The notes under the pieces are model-generated. The model was not told where the DNA came from. It saw only the letters and a list, made by a program, of their open reading frames with translations, and searched no databases. Shown one piece after another: positions 23,163 to 35,647 of a stretch of 64,000 nucleotides of DNA (within the stretch, counting starts at the first letter, position 1; each line of letters begins with the position of its first letter). A program made the translations under genes and the position numbers. This stretch comes from Protula sp. h YS-2021 (lineage: Eukaryota > Annelida > Polychaeta > Sabellida > Serpulidae), in contig OX457028.1 in the NCBI GenBank assembly GCA_949752745.1, positions 9,408,763-9,472,762 on the forward strand, in the 5' to 3' direction.

Positions 23163-24145
23163 AGGACAATTCCCGGCAGGATAATTCCCCACAGGAAAAT
23201 TGCCGGCAGGACAATTGCCGGCGGGACAATTCCCAACCTAAACAGTTGCTACTAGAAAAAAAAACAGAAAAAATCACAATGCTTCTAAATTTATTAACTT
23301 TTGTATTTAAAGGAAAAATCTCTACAAATCTGCCAGTTTTGCTACTTTGCAAGCAAGAACTATGCTTCTTCGCCCCAAGTACTTTTAATGTATCTTCCAA
23401 GAGTCACAATTCTCTTCTGTCTCACAGTTCTCAATTGATATCCAACGAAATATTCGCCACCACTGCCACTGTCCAAAACCAATAACTTCTCGCCACTGGC
23501 AAGTCTCTAGTTCTGACACGTCTCAACGGTTGATTGCAATTGCAGTTTGAGAGTTCTTTGTCTGATTGCACTTGATCAAGGCGAGCCTCTAGTTCTGACA
23601 CGGATCAACGGTTGATTGCAATCATGGTTTGAAAATTCATTGTCTGATTGCAATTGACCAATGACACAGCCCGTATGCTTTTGCAACACACATTTTACCA
23701 ACTCTTCTTGTATAGAAACTAGGTAAATCTATATTTCATTTTTTGAAATCTCAGGAATTGTCCTGGCTTGGAATTATCCGGGTCGGGAAATGTCCGGGTC
23801 AGGCGTTGTTGTCCAACAGTCGACCTCTACGGCGGTTCGGTCTGTTGTGTATAACACCTTTTCACTCCGCAGACCCACTGGGGATTCCGCGCAAAATAGT
23901 ACTCATCAAAGAAAGGAATCAACTTTTTTTAAAAGTCACTAAATTTAGGATTTTAGTGACTTGGACACTCATATGCACCCTTTCCACCAATATGCAAGAA
24001 TAGTTAACACTGAGGGTCGCACATTACGGCTAGTGAGAAAGAAATATCCATCCGCTCTGTGTTTATACATAACAGATTAATCTCCTCAGAGGTCAGCTGT
24101 TTTATAACAACGCGGGTCAGGAATTTTCCAGTCGGGAATTGTCCT
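23163..24145. mobile_element. GGACAATTCCCGG-type inverted-repeat element
   Basis: The left end has GGACAATTCCCGGCAGG followed by further copies (23163-23240). The right end GGAATTTTCCAGTCGGGAAT-TGTCC (24120-24145) is the inverse. An extra terminus-like copy at 23749-23800 suggests nested or composite insertion. About 80 bp inside is tandemly duplicated (23500-23660). Confidence 0.7.
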
Positions 24146-24941
24146 GCTTTCCGGATGATCTTATCTCTGAGGTTCCGCTCGCCCATGAAATAATGAATAC
24201 ACAACATTATTATTGTTTTTTTTATTGCAATGATAAAAATAAAATGAATGTTTCAATCTAAAAGCATCAACACAAAATAAGCATTAAAACACGCTGTCAT
24301 AACCCAACAAGTAGTGCACACAGTTCGGCTGTATCCTTCCGCCACGCAGACAGAGCATTGTCCTCTCACAATTGCCCATAAATAGAAACAACCCACACTT
24401 TCTCCCTTTTCTTGTCCAATTAGCAGATTTCCTGGCAGAGGAAAAACTCCAAAGCAAGATATATTTTTTTCTTCGATATTTTTGCATATAATAAAACTTG
24501 TCATCAAATCAGCTATAGAATTGTCGACTACAGACTGCACACCTAAATCCAAAGCACGCCTTACTTAAACAGGATTTGTTCCGCTTCACTCGGTTTGCAA
24601 TGTGACGTAAGTGGCATCACATACTGGCGTAAATATCGCTCGTCAAACTTGGATTGCTATAAAGCGAACTTGTTCAATTCCAGTTTCAGTTCAGACCAAT
24701 TCACAATTTCCGAATTCATATGTGCAAATTTCACCATTTTGTATAGTATAAAGTATAGTGCCTTAGTTTTAAACCTATATTTAGATCGTGTAATATCCAA
24801 ATCTGCGTTGTTTAAATGAAGTCTCGAGATTATGACGTAAAATGCGAAGCCAACTAAGGATCAAAAGCAGCACTTTCTCCATGCTTAATTCACTGCCCAC
24901 CTGCATCACGGAATTATATCATTAACAAGATAATTAACTGG

Positions 24942-25107
24942 GCCATATTCACAAAACTTAACTGCACAGTTAACAAATTCCGTTAACTGCTCCTTCAGCT
25001 GACAGAACTTTTGAAAGTTAATTAATAAATTTTACTGTTATGCTGAAATACATTTATGTAAAAACTGTGTAATTCAGGTAAATCAGCTGATTTCCCTTGT
25101 TCAGTGT
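24942..25107. mobile_element. Partial copy of the TATTCACAAA element
   Basis: CCATATTCACAAAACTTAAC, then TAACAAATTCCGTTAACTG and AATCAGCTGATTTCCCTTGT match the left arm of the 20622 element. The copy stops where the CCCAGATAGCA element begins, so the latter may have inserted into it. Confidence 0.65.
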
Positions 25108-26101
25108 CCCAGATAGCAGTCCCACATGGGGACTATGCATAATATATGTGGGTATTCCCACGTACCCACGCATAAATAATGTATGTTTTGTTGGGGAAAT
25201 TCCCATGTAGTTACGTGGGATTTAGGAGAGTTTGAGACTCTTTCGATCTGTATTATGCGCATGTGAACCCATGCATTTTATACGCATATGTTTCCATGCA
25301 TTTTATATATGGGAATTCCCGCGCATATTAAGCATGGGATTTTAAAGGAACGACCCACCCTGGGCACACACGACAACTCCATCGAATACACAGACATGAA
25401 CTTTTATAACTATAGTGCAGTTATAAAGTATTCCTTAAAAGAATATTAAGCATAAAAATTTTAGTGAAATTGGTATTTCCATGTCTAACTTTCTATTATA
25501 CTTAGAACAAAAGGCAGCCCTCCACAAAATAAGCAGAATTTAGCAAAAACTCATATATAATATAGCTCAATGGCGGCTGTTTCCGGTCTGCGATAATAAG
25601 CCCACATTGCCAGACTGCGCATAATATGCGTATATTTTCCCATGCATTAACTAAGTGGAAATTTTCACGCATTATATACGTGTTTTTTACATGGGAATGT
25701 CCATATGGGAAATCCCACGTAAAATATACGTGTAATATACAAATGACTTTTAATGAAATTTTACGTGGGAATTCAAAAGGAGAATATACAAATAATATGC
25801 GTTTACTTACCCATGCATTTTAGAAGTGGGAAATTCTACGTATATTATACAGGGGAATGCCCACGGTGGGCATTACGCGGGAAAAACCATGCAGTTTACG
25901 CGTGTATCTACCCGTGCATTTTATACGTGGGAAAGCCTATGTATATTGTATGTAGAGTTTATACGGAAATCACATCGTGGGAATGTCCACGTATATTACA
26001 CATGTTTTCTGTGTGGCCATGCCAACGTCCCACGTTCCCATGTAAACCCCACCTAAAAACAACGCGTTTTATACGTTTGACGAAGAATTATGCTAACTGG
26101 G
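25108..26101. mobile_element. CCCAGATAGCA-type inverted-repeat element with CCCACGTAT repeats
   Basis: Ends CCCAGATAGCAG (25108) and TGCTAACTGGG (to 26101) are inverted repeats. The whole interior consists of variants of TACGTGGGAAT / ATTCCCACGTA and CATGCATTTTATACG, in both orientations. Non-coding. The CCCAG terminus is shared with the GACGTC family. Confidence 0.7.
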
Positions 26102-27104
26102 CGAATGATAAATTATTGAAATAGATCAAATTGACAAGATTATATAATATAATTATTTTTTACATTGAATCTCAATAATATTTCATGTTGCGTATATTGC
26201 TTGCTCCTTACCAAAATCCTTTTATATATTACAGATTTATATTCGATTAGTTTTAATTGTTTTTCAGATATATATAAACACCAAAGAGCAGCGAAATATC
26301 GCTGCAACTTACTGATAAATTTGGCAGTTTCGTTATTTCAAATTTTGTTAAACTATTTTGCTGATTCACTCAAATAAAAAAATAAAATGCTCTGCAAAAA
26401 AAAGTGGTAGTTTTTTTATATATTTTCATGCAAAGCGAAATTATAATTATTTTTTTTCATCCTGGGCTAATTTACTTTCTGGATAAAAAAAACACATATG
26501 CACATATATGTGTTATCTTCTCAAAATGCGGTACCCACTATTACACGAGAAACCACAAAAAAAAAACAAAAAAAAAAAAAAAAAAAAAACAGGGAAGGTA
26601 GACTGCGGAACTCGTGTTTTCCATAAAACAAATTTGACTGATAAACTCGCTACGTCGGACGATTATTTAACCTCCTCTCTCCTCTCTCCCCTCGCCCCCC
26701 CCCCCCCTCCCCTTCCAACTTCTTGCTCCATACCTGTTCCTGCCACTTTATTAGCATCATTACGTTCAGGAACAGGTTGAATCATGTCTTGGTTTCATTT
26801 TAATTAAGAGAAGTTTGTTCACAACAAACAGTAAACGAGCAAATAACTGACGTCACGATTCTACAGACAGTCAGTGACACGACACAGCTGAAAGTACTCA
26901 GATGAAGAATACTGCACATGAAAAACATGATTACATGGCTGGCAATAAGAACTAAAGGCAGACGGGAGAACGGGGTACATCAAGGCAAAAAATGGAGCGG
27001 GGAGAGGGGGGTGTTCACGAAGAATTCGTGTGTCTTTCTAGCCTATCCCAGCTTTCATAAGACAACTCGTGTTATTTTGGCATTATAAAAATCAGTGTCG
27101 ATTG
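26102..27104. other. Non-coding intergenic
   Basis: AT-rich DNA with a poly-A tract (26558-26590) and a CT/poly-C stretch (26669-26720). Nothing else recognised. Confidence 0.6.
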
Positions 27105-27345
27105 GTGATACTGTGCCATTGCCAAGCTCCCCACAGTAATACTGTCCGATTTCACAGCTCGCCATTATAAAACTGTCCCATTGCACCGCTCACCATGGTA
27201 ATACTGTCCCATTGCAAAACTCCCCATGGTAACACTGTCCAATTGCACAGCTCCCCATAATCACACTGTCCCATTCCACAGCTCCCTATTATAATACTGT
27301 CCCATTGCACAGCTACCCTTATTATATTGTCCCATTGCACCCAGC
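27105..27345. repeat. ~30 bp minisatellite
   Basis: Units of ACTGTCCCATTGCACAGCTC plus CCCATGGTAAT, about eight copies. Confidence 0.9.
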
Positions 27346-27471
27346 CTAACCTTTAAACTTCAGATTATTTTCCCACTATATTTTAATACCACAGTATTAG
27401 TAATGATGCTTTAAAATTTAGTTTTTATTGTTACTATCAAGGATTTTATTTCATAAAGTTGCTCCTGCATC

Positions 27472-27473
<2 letters not shown>

Positions 27474-27556
<83 letters not shown>
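27474..27556. repeat. (TA)n microsatellite
   Basis: About 83 bp of pure TA. Confidence 0.97.
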
Positions 27557-27559
<3 letters not shown>

Positions 27560-27950
27560 TTTTATATGGGTGCTGGTGTTTCGAAAATCCGTAACCCTGT
27601 TTTCTTTCCTCTCTTCTCTATTGCAGATCTTTAGAAGCTCCCAGTGCCCCAACGCACCCCTTGCCCTTGTGAGCACCAGTGCCCAAACATGACCCTTGCC
27701 CTAGAAAGATCCAGTCAACTCGACTGTTCATCCAGTTAGTCAGGTTTTCCGGTATGCAGCTAAAAATTCAAGCTTTATATATATATATTATCACCAAAAC
27801 ACCTATAAAATAGTTGCCTACCTTGGACAAATGACCACAATGCCTGGTACACTACAACGACTTTGTAAATCCAAACCATATTGTTATTGACGCAGTTTTA
27901 ACGTCATTATAGAAGTACTTCAACTAAGTTTCTTCACACTATTCTTTCAA

Positions 27951-28052
27951 AATGCTGTCTGTAAAAGAAGAACAAATAACTGTTGTGCGGAGCAGTGTCA
28001 CTGGTTTAGCTGTTGCAGAAGCATTGGGGGTGGCCAAAGGAAGTATGTGAAC
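27951..28052 (+). other. Possible transposase helix-turn-helix remnant
   Basis: A 33-codon frame (ATG to TGA) encoding LSVKEEQITVVRSSVTGLAV then AEALGVAKGSM. The pattern resembles the N-terminal helix-turn-helix of CENPB/pogo-type transposases (..A..LGV.K.S.). Too short to be sure, and no DDE domain follows. Confidence 0.25.
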
Positions 28053-28218
28053 TCTTCAGCACTTTTATAGGCGATTTACTTTGCGCAGGTGTACCTTTGA
28101 GTTAAAAAAAGTTAGCAAATGAGAACCTAGCTCTGGGTCATGTGATCATTATGAGCATGTGATCACATGATTAGGAAGCAACATTTGAAGACTTTATGGG
28201 CGTGTCTTTCTGAAAGTG

Positions 28219-28322
28219 GTTATACATTTCTAATGTTTCGGGTTCAGTTCTAGTGTTTCGGGTACACTTCTAATGTTTAGGGTTCAGTTCCAGTGTTTCA
28301 GGCAAAGTTCTTATGTTTCGAA
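28219..28322. repeat. ~22 bp tandem repeat
   Basis: Five copies of TCTAATGTTTCGGGTTCAGT variants. Confidence 0.85.
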
Positions 28323-28633
28323 ATGAAATGTTTTAAAAATTGCTTTCTGGTGCAGTTTCTTAAATTGATGATCAACACTTAACGACGATCACGCTTCTGT
28401 CTGTCTGTCAATACGCCAAATGCTTTAAAACGGAGACAACATTTTTTGACCTGGATTTTAAACCATATGGGCAAAGTAGTGCTTCTTATTTAAAATATTT
28501 CTAAAAAAGAATAATTAAATTTAAGTTATATAAATGAATTATTCATTATTCACTTTATTTTAAATATTTAAATATTGAAAATAAAATAGTATCAAGACGG
28601 TATCAAGACAGCTTCAGCGAAGCTTGAGTTAAC

Positions 28634-29385
28634 AGCGCCATAACCAACGTCATTATTAACGCCATTAAAACGCCATTGCTTTCGTCATTGCCAACGTCAT
28701 TACCAACGCCATTTGCTATCGTCATTACCAACGTCATTAAAAACGCCATTGCTATCGTCATTGCCAACGCCATTTGCTATCGTCATTACCAACGTCATAA
28801 AAACGCCATTACCAACGCCATTGCTATCGTCATTACCAACGTCATTACCAACACCATTGCTATCGTCAATGCAAACGTCATTACCAACGCCATTGCTATC
28901 GTCATTACCAACGCCATTTGCTATCGTCATTACCAACGCCATTTGCTATCGTCATTACCAATGCCATTAAAAACGCTATTACCAACGCCATTGCTATCGT
29001 CATTACCAACGTCATTGCCAACGTCATTACCAACGCCATTGCTATCGTCATTACCAACGTCATTAAAACACCATTGCTTTCGTCATTGCCAACGTCATTA
29101 CCAACGCCATTAAAAACGCCATTACTAACGCCATTGCTATCGTCATTACCAACGTCATTACCAACGCCATTGCTATCGTCATTACCAACATCATTAAAAA
29201 CGCCATTGCTATCGTCATTACCAACGTCATTACCAACGTCATTACCAACGCCATTGCTATTGTCTTTACCAACGTCATTACCAACGTCATTAAAAACGCC
29301 ATTACTAACGCCATTGCTATCGTCATTATCAACGTCGTTAAAAGCGCCATTACCAACGCCAGTACCAATGTCATTACCAACGTCA
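28634..29385. repeat. 12 bp-unit minisatellite, open in several frames
   Basis: Built of the 12-mers GTCATTACCAAC, GCCATTGCTATC, GCCATTAAAAAC and GTCATTGCCAAC. Because 12 is divisible by three, long frames stay open on both strands; occasional 13-mers shift them. Confidence 0.95.
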
Positions 29386-29929
29386 GAAGCTATACATAAT
29401 AATACTGAAGCATCTAATCTTGATACACAACATGTGATATTTTCAACGTTGTCAATTCGGGCATTTATGATATATAAAACTAACAAGTCGATTGACAGTT
29501 TTGCCTCCGGGTTTGACAGAAAAAAAAACAGGACTCCAGTTGCCGGGCATGAGAGTCAATGGCGGATTGTATTAACATCAGTTTCCTCCAAGATTTCTTG
29601 ATTGGAGAACAATTTAATAATGTTGTGAATAAATTTTCCGTCATGTTCATAGAGGTGTGACGCCTTATAGATCCGTCATAACGCCATAACAAAGAAAATG
29701 GAATATTAGTACATTCGTGTTCCTTACTTGTTTCTTTAAGCTTCATCCCCACTGGGATGCTGGAAATCTCCCCCTCTGAGCATGCGCATTCCAGAACCTT
29801 AACTGGCATATTTACTATATCTCACAAATATCTTTCCCTGAACACTTTACATGTAGCAGAAATCAAATACTAGAATATATAATCTGATAAAGACTTTCGG
29901 TACAGCCTAATTAACAAACTTTGAGTTGT

Positions 29930-30045
29930 ACTTACAGAAGGGTACTTACAAAAAGGGTACTTATAGAAAGGTACTTACAGAACGGTACTTGTAGACGGAT
30001 ACTTACAGAAGGGTACTTGTAGAGGGGTACTTATAGAAGGGTAAC
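29930..30045. repeat. ~17 bp tandem repeat
   Basis: Seven copies of GGGTACTTACAGAA variants. Confidence 0.88.
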
Positions 30046-30157
30046 AATATATGTGCTGAATAAGTACCAAGAAAAGAACAACGACTGCCTTTACTGCAAT
30101 ATAACGAGAAATCGCCCCCACGCACCCCAGGGGTGGGAGGCATTCACGTACCAACTG

Positions 30158-30399
30158 GTTACCATGTGCATCGATAATTTTTTTAAAACAACCCCTAAAC
30201 GCGGAGTGCTAATTTTGAAATAATGTCCTCTTTCTTTTTTAACCGAACGAGGAGTGAAAGTACGAAAATAGCCCCATTTGTTATGTAGGAAATGCGGAGC
30301 ACTGGATGAAAAATACCCCCTTTTTAATGAAATTGGCACTCTGGTCTCGAAACCCCCCATTTCTCTGCGCATTTTTTTTTTTTGGACAAGCATGGCAAC
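30158..30399 (-). mobile_element. CGGAGTGC-family short inverted-repeat element (intergenic copy)
   Basis: Ends GTTACCATGTGCATC and GGACAAGCATGGCAAC are inverted repeats. Internal blocks AACGCGGAGTGC, AAATGCGGAGCACTGG and AATTGGCACTCTGG alternate with runs of C or A. Same family as the copies at 48521, 51759, 56563 and 59820. Confidence 0.7.
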
Positions 30400-31099
30400 A
30401 CATAAGATACCAAGTGCCCCTGCCCCTCCCCCCCTCCACCCCCTAAAGTAAGTGCCTTGTGACAAAGTAAAATTGCGGTTTTCGTAGTCGAATGAATTCT
30501 CTTAAATAAACAGCTCAAGACTTTGAGCAGCCGTGGCCGGGTCATCATACTAATGTATTCTGTTAATTACCATAGGTTTTGGGTTACCCGCTACTTATTG
30601 TGTGCCCATGTGCGGAGTAATCTCCTAATGGCGATAAAAGAGTTCTGTAATGAAAGTGCTCTTTGCGGGTGACACTGCGGATGTGCAAGATTGCTTGGAG
30701 TTGAGCAATAAAATGCTTCGATGGAAACTTAACCCCCTCCTGGCCCCCGCCCCCCCCCTCAGCCCCCCCCCCCCCTAGTTAGAGATTGTAACACACATTG
30801 GTGAATGGCGAATCGGGAGAAGGAATAGCAACGCCCATCCCCAAATCCCCCCCCCCCACCTCACCCCATCCAACCCTCACCCCCTCTACCTGAGGTAACA
30901 AACCTGTCTTAAAACCTCGCCCACCCCCCTCCCCCCCCCCCCCCGACCCACTTCCGCTGCTCCAGAGGCTCTTTGATATGTACTTAGGATCTCACATTGT
31001 AAAGTAACGATGTGGCATTTTTCCTATTCTGATGTTCTTTTTTATTCAAAAGTCTATTTAAGAACTAAGAATTTTAAAGTGTAATGGAGAAATTGCACT
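30400..31099. other. Non-coding intergenic with many poly-C runs
   Basis: Repeated poly-C tracts (30420-30445, 30740-30780, 30845-30860, 30920-30945). No gene seen. Confidence 0.6.
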
Positions 31100-31240
31100 C
31101 AATATTAATCCCATCAGTTTATGGTAATCCCATCAATTTTTGGGCAATGCCGTCAGTTTAGGATAATCTAATCGGTTTGCGGTATTCCCCTCAGTTTGTG
31201 ATAGTCTTATCAGTTTACTATAATCCCGTTACTATAATTT
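31100..31240. repeat. ~22 bp tandem repeat
   Basis: Copies of TAATCCCATCAGTTTATGG. Confidence 0.82.
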
Positions 31241-31700
31241 CATTAGAAGAAATAAAAATGGGTGGTTTTTGTGCATTACAAAAAGTGTTGCGTATAGTCA
31301 CTGCCCTTTTGGCGTTCCCACATTAATAATGACCTCTGCTTTTTCTGACGTTGCTTGAAATTTGACCCTTCTACTACTTCTTTTTAATGAATGAATTAAT
31401 TGATTAATTGCACTTGTAAGGGATGGCGGCATGAGCTTTTCTTGGCTTTTTGTGTGACCAATCACGCTTGTAAGGGATGCGGAGGGGCGGGGGGAGGGCG
31501 GGGTTGAGTGGCTTTTTACGGAATTGGGGGCCACAGCTCCTACGTTAATTATGTGAGAATACCCGAACCCTATTAGATTAAGTGATTGAAGGGGATATTA
31601 GATTTTAAAAGTACTGTACTTGAAATATTGTTACAATGTGCATCCGAGTTATTGTAAAATGATAACTTGTTTCGCAAAGGCGAAATATTAAACACTTGGT

Positions 31701-33370
31701 TAGGGGTGCGTATCGCGAAAAATTTTATATCGCAATACGTATCGCGATATAGCATTTCATATCGCGATATATCGCGATATTTTCAGGTAATAAAAAAAGA
31801 AACTTATTTGATTTTTGCAACATTTATTCGAAACTTTTATAACAGTGTTGAGTAAACAAGTCGAAGGCTAAGTGACACAGCTTAGTTTAGCTCTCAATCT
31901 AACTAATTACTGTGTGATTATCGCCCAAATTTCGTTGTGCATGCATGCCATGCAAGTTTTTGTAGCATGTCTCGACTTTAAACGGCTTACAAACAGAATG
32001 TACTTACATTTTAAAACTAAAACTCTGTCTTGCGGTAAATTATGGCCACATTTAAAGTATTCAGTGTCTAATATTTACTGTAAACCACCATTCATGAAAT
32101 GAATAAACCGCTAATTTTGATATGGTAAAAAACGCCACTAAACAAAATTATTCTCCAGATACCGTAATTGTTTTGCTCAACGCCGCTAAACAAAGCCGTT
32201 CTTATAACACGTCACTTCTTTTCTCTTAAGAAAGACGAGCATGCCCACTTTGTCTGGAGTGATGCCTTCTCATGTGACATCGGAGATTTGAAGCAACCCC
32301 ATAATACTTTACATCCATTTGGTAATGCTTGCATTCTGCAACATTTTACTCAACTTTCTTTCCGTCAATGGATTTGAGTCCAAAATGTTTCCAAATGATA
32401 GCTAATCCTCTCTTGTTTTCCACTATTTTTTTTCCATATTTTTAAATCCAGCTTATTTGCTATTATCCTTGTTTGATCGCAATCTTATTACTTATCCTCA
32501 TTTGAACACAATGTTATTTACTTAACCTATCTCAATGCCAGTATCCATTTGTATTATCCTGTATAGTTATTCATTTATTTTAAAGATGAACTATCGCCTT
32601 CAACCGTTTGTGCACTCAAAACCATTGCAAATGTAAGACTTACAACACAGACAGTAAAAAAACTAGAGATATGTCCGATCGGAGCACGAATGCCTCGCCT
32701 GGAGGATAGTGACATAATCTTAGTTTGAGGAATGTGATTCTTCTTGAAGAAAGAATGAATAAGCACGGACTTTGTAACGAGCACCTAACTGCAGTAAAAT
32801 TGCCTAAGTTCAAAATCCAATTTCGTCCGAATAAGCGCCTCGTCAGACGAACGGACGACGACCTGCACAACTTCAGTATATTAGAAACAATAATCTATAA
32901 ACAAATAAATCACCAAATATGTAGAGTTTAGTACATAAAACATGTAACTACAGTAAAATTGCCTAAGTTGAAATTCCAAATTCAAGAAAATAAAGGATAA
33001 AAAAGATAAATTTGGTTAAAAAGTATGAAAGAAGTATTTAAGGATAAAACAGGATGAAATCGGGCTTTATCAAAAAAGATAATCTTTTTAAAAAAGAATG
33101 ATGTGGCAACACTGAAAAAAATGTGCCGGCCAAATAGCTACGCTACAGTGCGATCCACAAAACTTGGTACCTGAAGCGTAACGTACACACAGACAGACGG
33201 ACGGACAGACGGACGCACAAGTCAAATGCTATATGCCCCTCTGACATTTGCCAGCCATGGCATAAAAATCGGAAAGAACCGGTATTTGGAAATTTATATC
33301 GCGAATATCTTATCGCGAAAAAATATCGCGATATATCGGTTAATATCGGCGGTTAATATCGGCACCCCTA
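31701..33370. mobile_element. hAT-like non-autonomous DNA transposon
   Basis: Terminal repeats TAGGGGTGC (31701-31709) and GCACCCCTA (33362-33370), with subterminal TATCGCGATA repeats at both ends (31720-31783 and 33300-33360). This is the layout of hAT elements. The 8 bp flanks CACTTGGT and CTCTTGTC match only partly. No transposase is seen. The inner part around 33180-33215 has a GACAGACGGACGGACAGACG simple repeat. Confidence 0.8.
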
Positions 33371-33507
33371 CTCTTGTCAATAAAAATAAAAATAATATTT
33401 TTAAAATCATTTCTCCTTTCCAGTAATATATTAAAAAGTGCTTTTTCTTCACAGGCAAGACCATGTGTTTTGATACTCCGAAACCTTTCTAAGAAACTTT
33501 TCTCCTG

Positions 33508-34107
33508 CCCAGCAAACATTAAGACGTCAGAATGACGTCGGGTCGACGTCATGACCCGACGTTTCCGACGTCGGACTGACGTGCCGGTTTTGGTTGCATA
33601 TGAAATGGAACCGACGTCGGGTTTTCAACGTCAGAATGACGTCGGGTTCCGACCTAAATCCGACGTCGGAATTAAGTCGGTTTTAGGTTGTACATGAGAT
33701 TGGAACCGACGTCGGATTCCGACCTGAAACTGACTATATTTATATAATTAATAGATAATTAATCATTCAACTGCTGTTGTGAAATACATAAGCAAGCATT
33801 TTCCATGTAAATTTTTACAATCTAGGAAAAAAATACCGACGCGCCATCAAAATTCAAAAATGTTCATGTAAAATTTACGTTTTTTCTTCCTCTTTTTCAA
33901 AATGACTTCCATTTCCGGTGAGCTGTAATAAATGCTCATCGCTTTTTGGCCGTTTTTGTAACGTCGGAATGACGTCAGAAAACCGACGTCGTTTCGACGT
34001 CGGAATATAGTCGGGTTTGGGGGAATAGGTCAGAATATGGTTGTGAAGTCGTTGCGACCAAAATCCAACCTTTTTTCAACCAAAAAAGACGTCGGTTGTT
34101 TGCTAGG
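33508..34107. mobile_element. CCCAGCAAACA-type inverted-repeat element rich in GACGTC
   Basis: Ends CCCAGCAAACATT (33508) and TTGTTTGCTAGG (to 34107) are inverted repeats. About twelve GACGTC palindromes lie inside, clustered at both ends, several within TGACGTCA or CCGACGTCGG. No coding capacity. Superfamily not recognised. Confidence 0.75.
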
Positions 34108-35647
34108 TGGTTCGAAACCTGTCTGAAAGCCTGTCTTAGCTTTGCCACTTATCTATGAAACGGCATCCGTCCACCACCACCCCCCCCCCCCCCCCCGACT
34201 GGTAAAGAGAAAAAAGGTCCGAAACACTGGCCTCGTACAACTTGCCAAGAGTTAAAAAATTACCTGTACTGAAAATTGTTGCATTTGAGATGTCACGAAG
34301 CTTTCCTCCAGCGTTACATTTTTACCGTAAAATAGCTTCAAAATTGCCCCCTCTCATTCGCTGACAGTTGAAGATAAAAATGAAACAGACATTACTTCTT
34401 TTTTGGCTGAATTCTTAAATGTTTGCAGCGTCCGATGCAAGTAAAATAAACGTAAATACTGTGATTGGTACGAAGTCATATTACAAGAAAGTGCAGTTGT
34501 CTGCCTGACTGCGCGCCCCCTCCTCCACCCCCGCCCCTCCTCCCGAAGCTGAGTACAGTCAAGGATCCAATGTTGCTCTCCTGAAAATTATTCATTTTCA
34601 TGTTTCATCGGATGAACACTGGAGGATTCGGAGTTCCCTTCGATGGGCATCATCTCTATAGAAAATATTGTCAAATGTCGCACAACATTTCTTAAAGCAG
34701 AGAAACTTCTTAAAGCATGTATGATAATACACTCAATTTCGCTCAATATATATTTATTATTTGATAAAAAGTGTCAAAATGAGAAACTCCTTCTGATGAC
34801 GAAAACGGGCATAGCTATGAGACTTTCAGTTATAAAATGCAGAATAAAAGAAAACTAATAACTGGACAAACCCCATAGAAATCTGCGTTCTGAGGAACAG
34901 ATTAATTTTGCACCAGAATCCTGTTCTTTACTTGTCATGCGGAGACAGCGATTAACTTAAAAAATGGCCAAGAATCTTTTCCAGAATGCTACCAGTTAGA
35001 TACACTAGAGGCCCTCAGGTGCTCATTAGGGGCCCCCTAATAAAAATATTCGTCACGAAAAAGTGCATTATTGCAAAGGATTATCAAAATGCAAAGCAGA
35101 TGAAACTAAACGCTGAAAAGTTACTACAGAACAATGTACAAACGTTTAAGAACAAAATATCTGAATTAACGACGCTTTAATAGATATTTATTGTTATAAG
35201 AGAATAAGGGTCTCTAGTGTATCTAACTATAGCAGAACAGAACATTGCTGAAATTTTAATAGTTAATTTATTTTATAGGGTACATTTAAATGTTTAACTT
35301 TAGTGTGAAGAAAAACCTAGCTACAACGGATGCTGTTGGAAAATGAATAATTCTATATATCATAAGTTGGTTGCATAGCATTAAATGTTAATGTCCAGAA
35401 ACAAAGAAATAGCTGTATAAATGTACAGACAATTGCAAATTGTACACACATTTGATTTTTGACATTGAAGGATTGGTTGCGCTTGTGAACACACAATACA
35501 GACACACAGTGGAAAGAATAGAAAGACTCTTCAAAGTACTTAAGATGTTACTCATGCAAATTTAAAATTGACGTCATCAGAAGGTGTTTCGTGGCTGGGA
35601 ATCCTCATGCAACAGGTGACATCGCAACTATTGTTTAAAACGTCATT
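34108..35647. other. Non-coding intergenic
   Basis: Apart from poly-C tracts (34176-34196, 34510-34545) I see nothing I can name. Confidence 0.55.

Noticed and set aside
25626..26124. Overlapping plus-strand frames
   Set aside because: They lie within the CCCACGTA element and have no protein character.
28676..29601. Long frames on both strands as a gene
   Set aside because: They are translations of the 12 bp array.
32575..32784. Minus-strand frame with a signal-peptide-like stretch (SFFTVCVVSLTFAMVLSA)
   Set aside because: It lies inside the hAT-like element, and its best donor (GTAAGT) is in phase 0, which does not fit the phase-1 start of the gene 1 exon at 22192.
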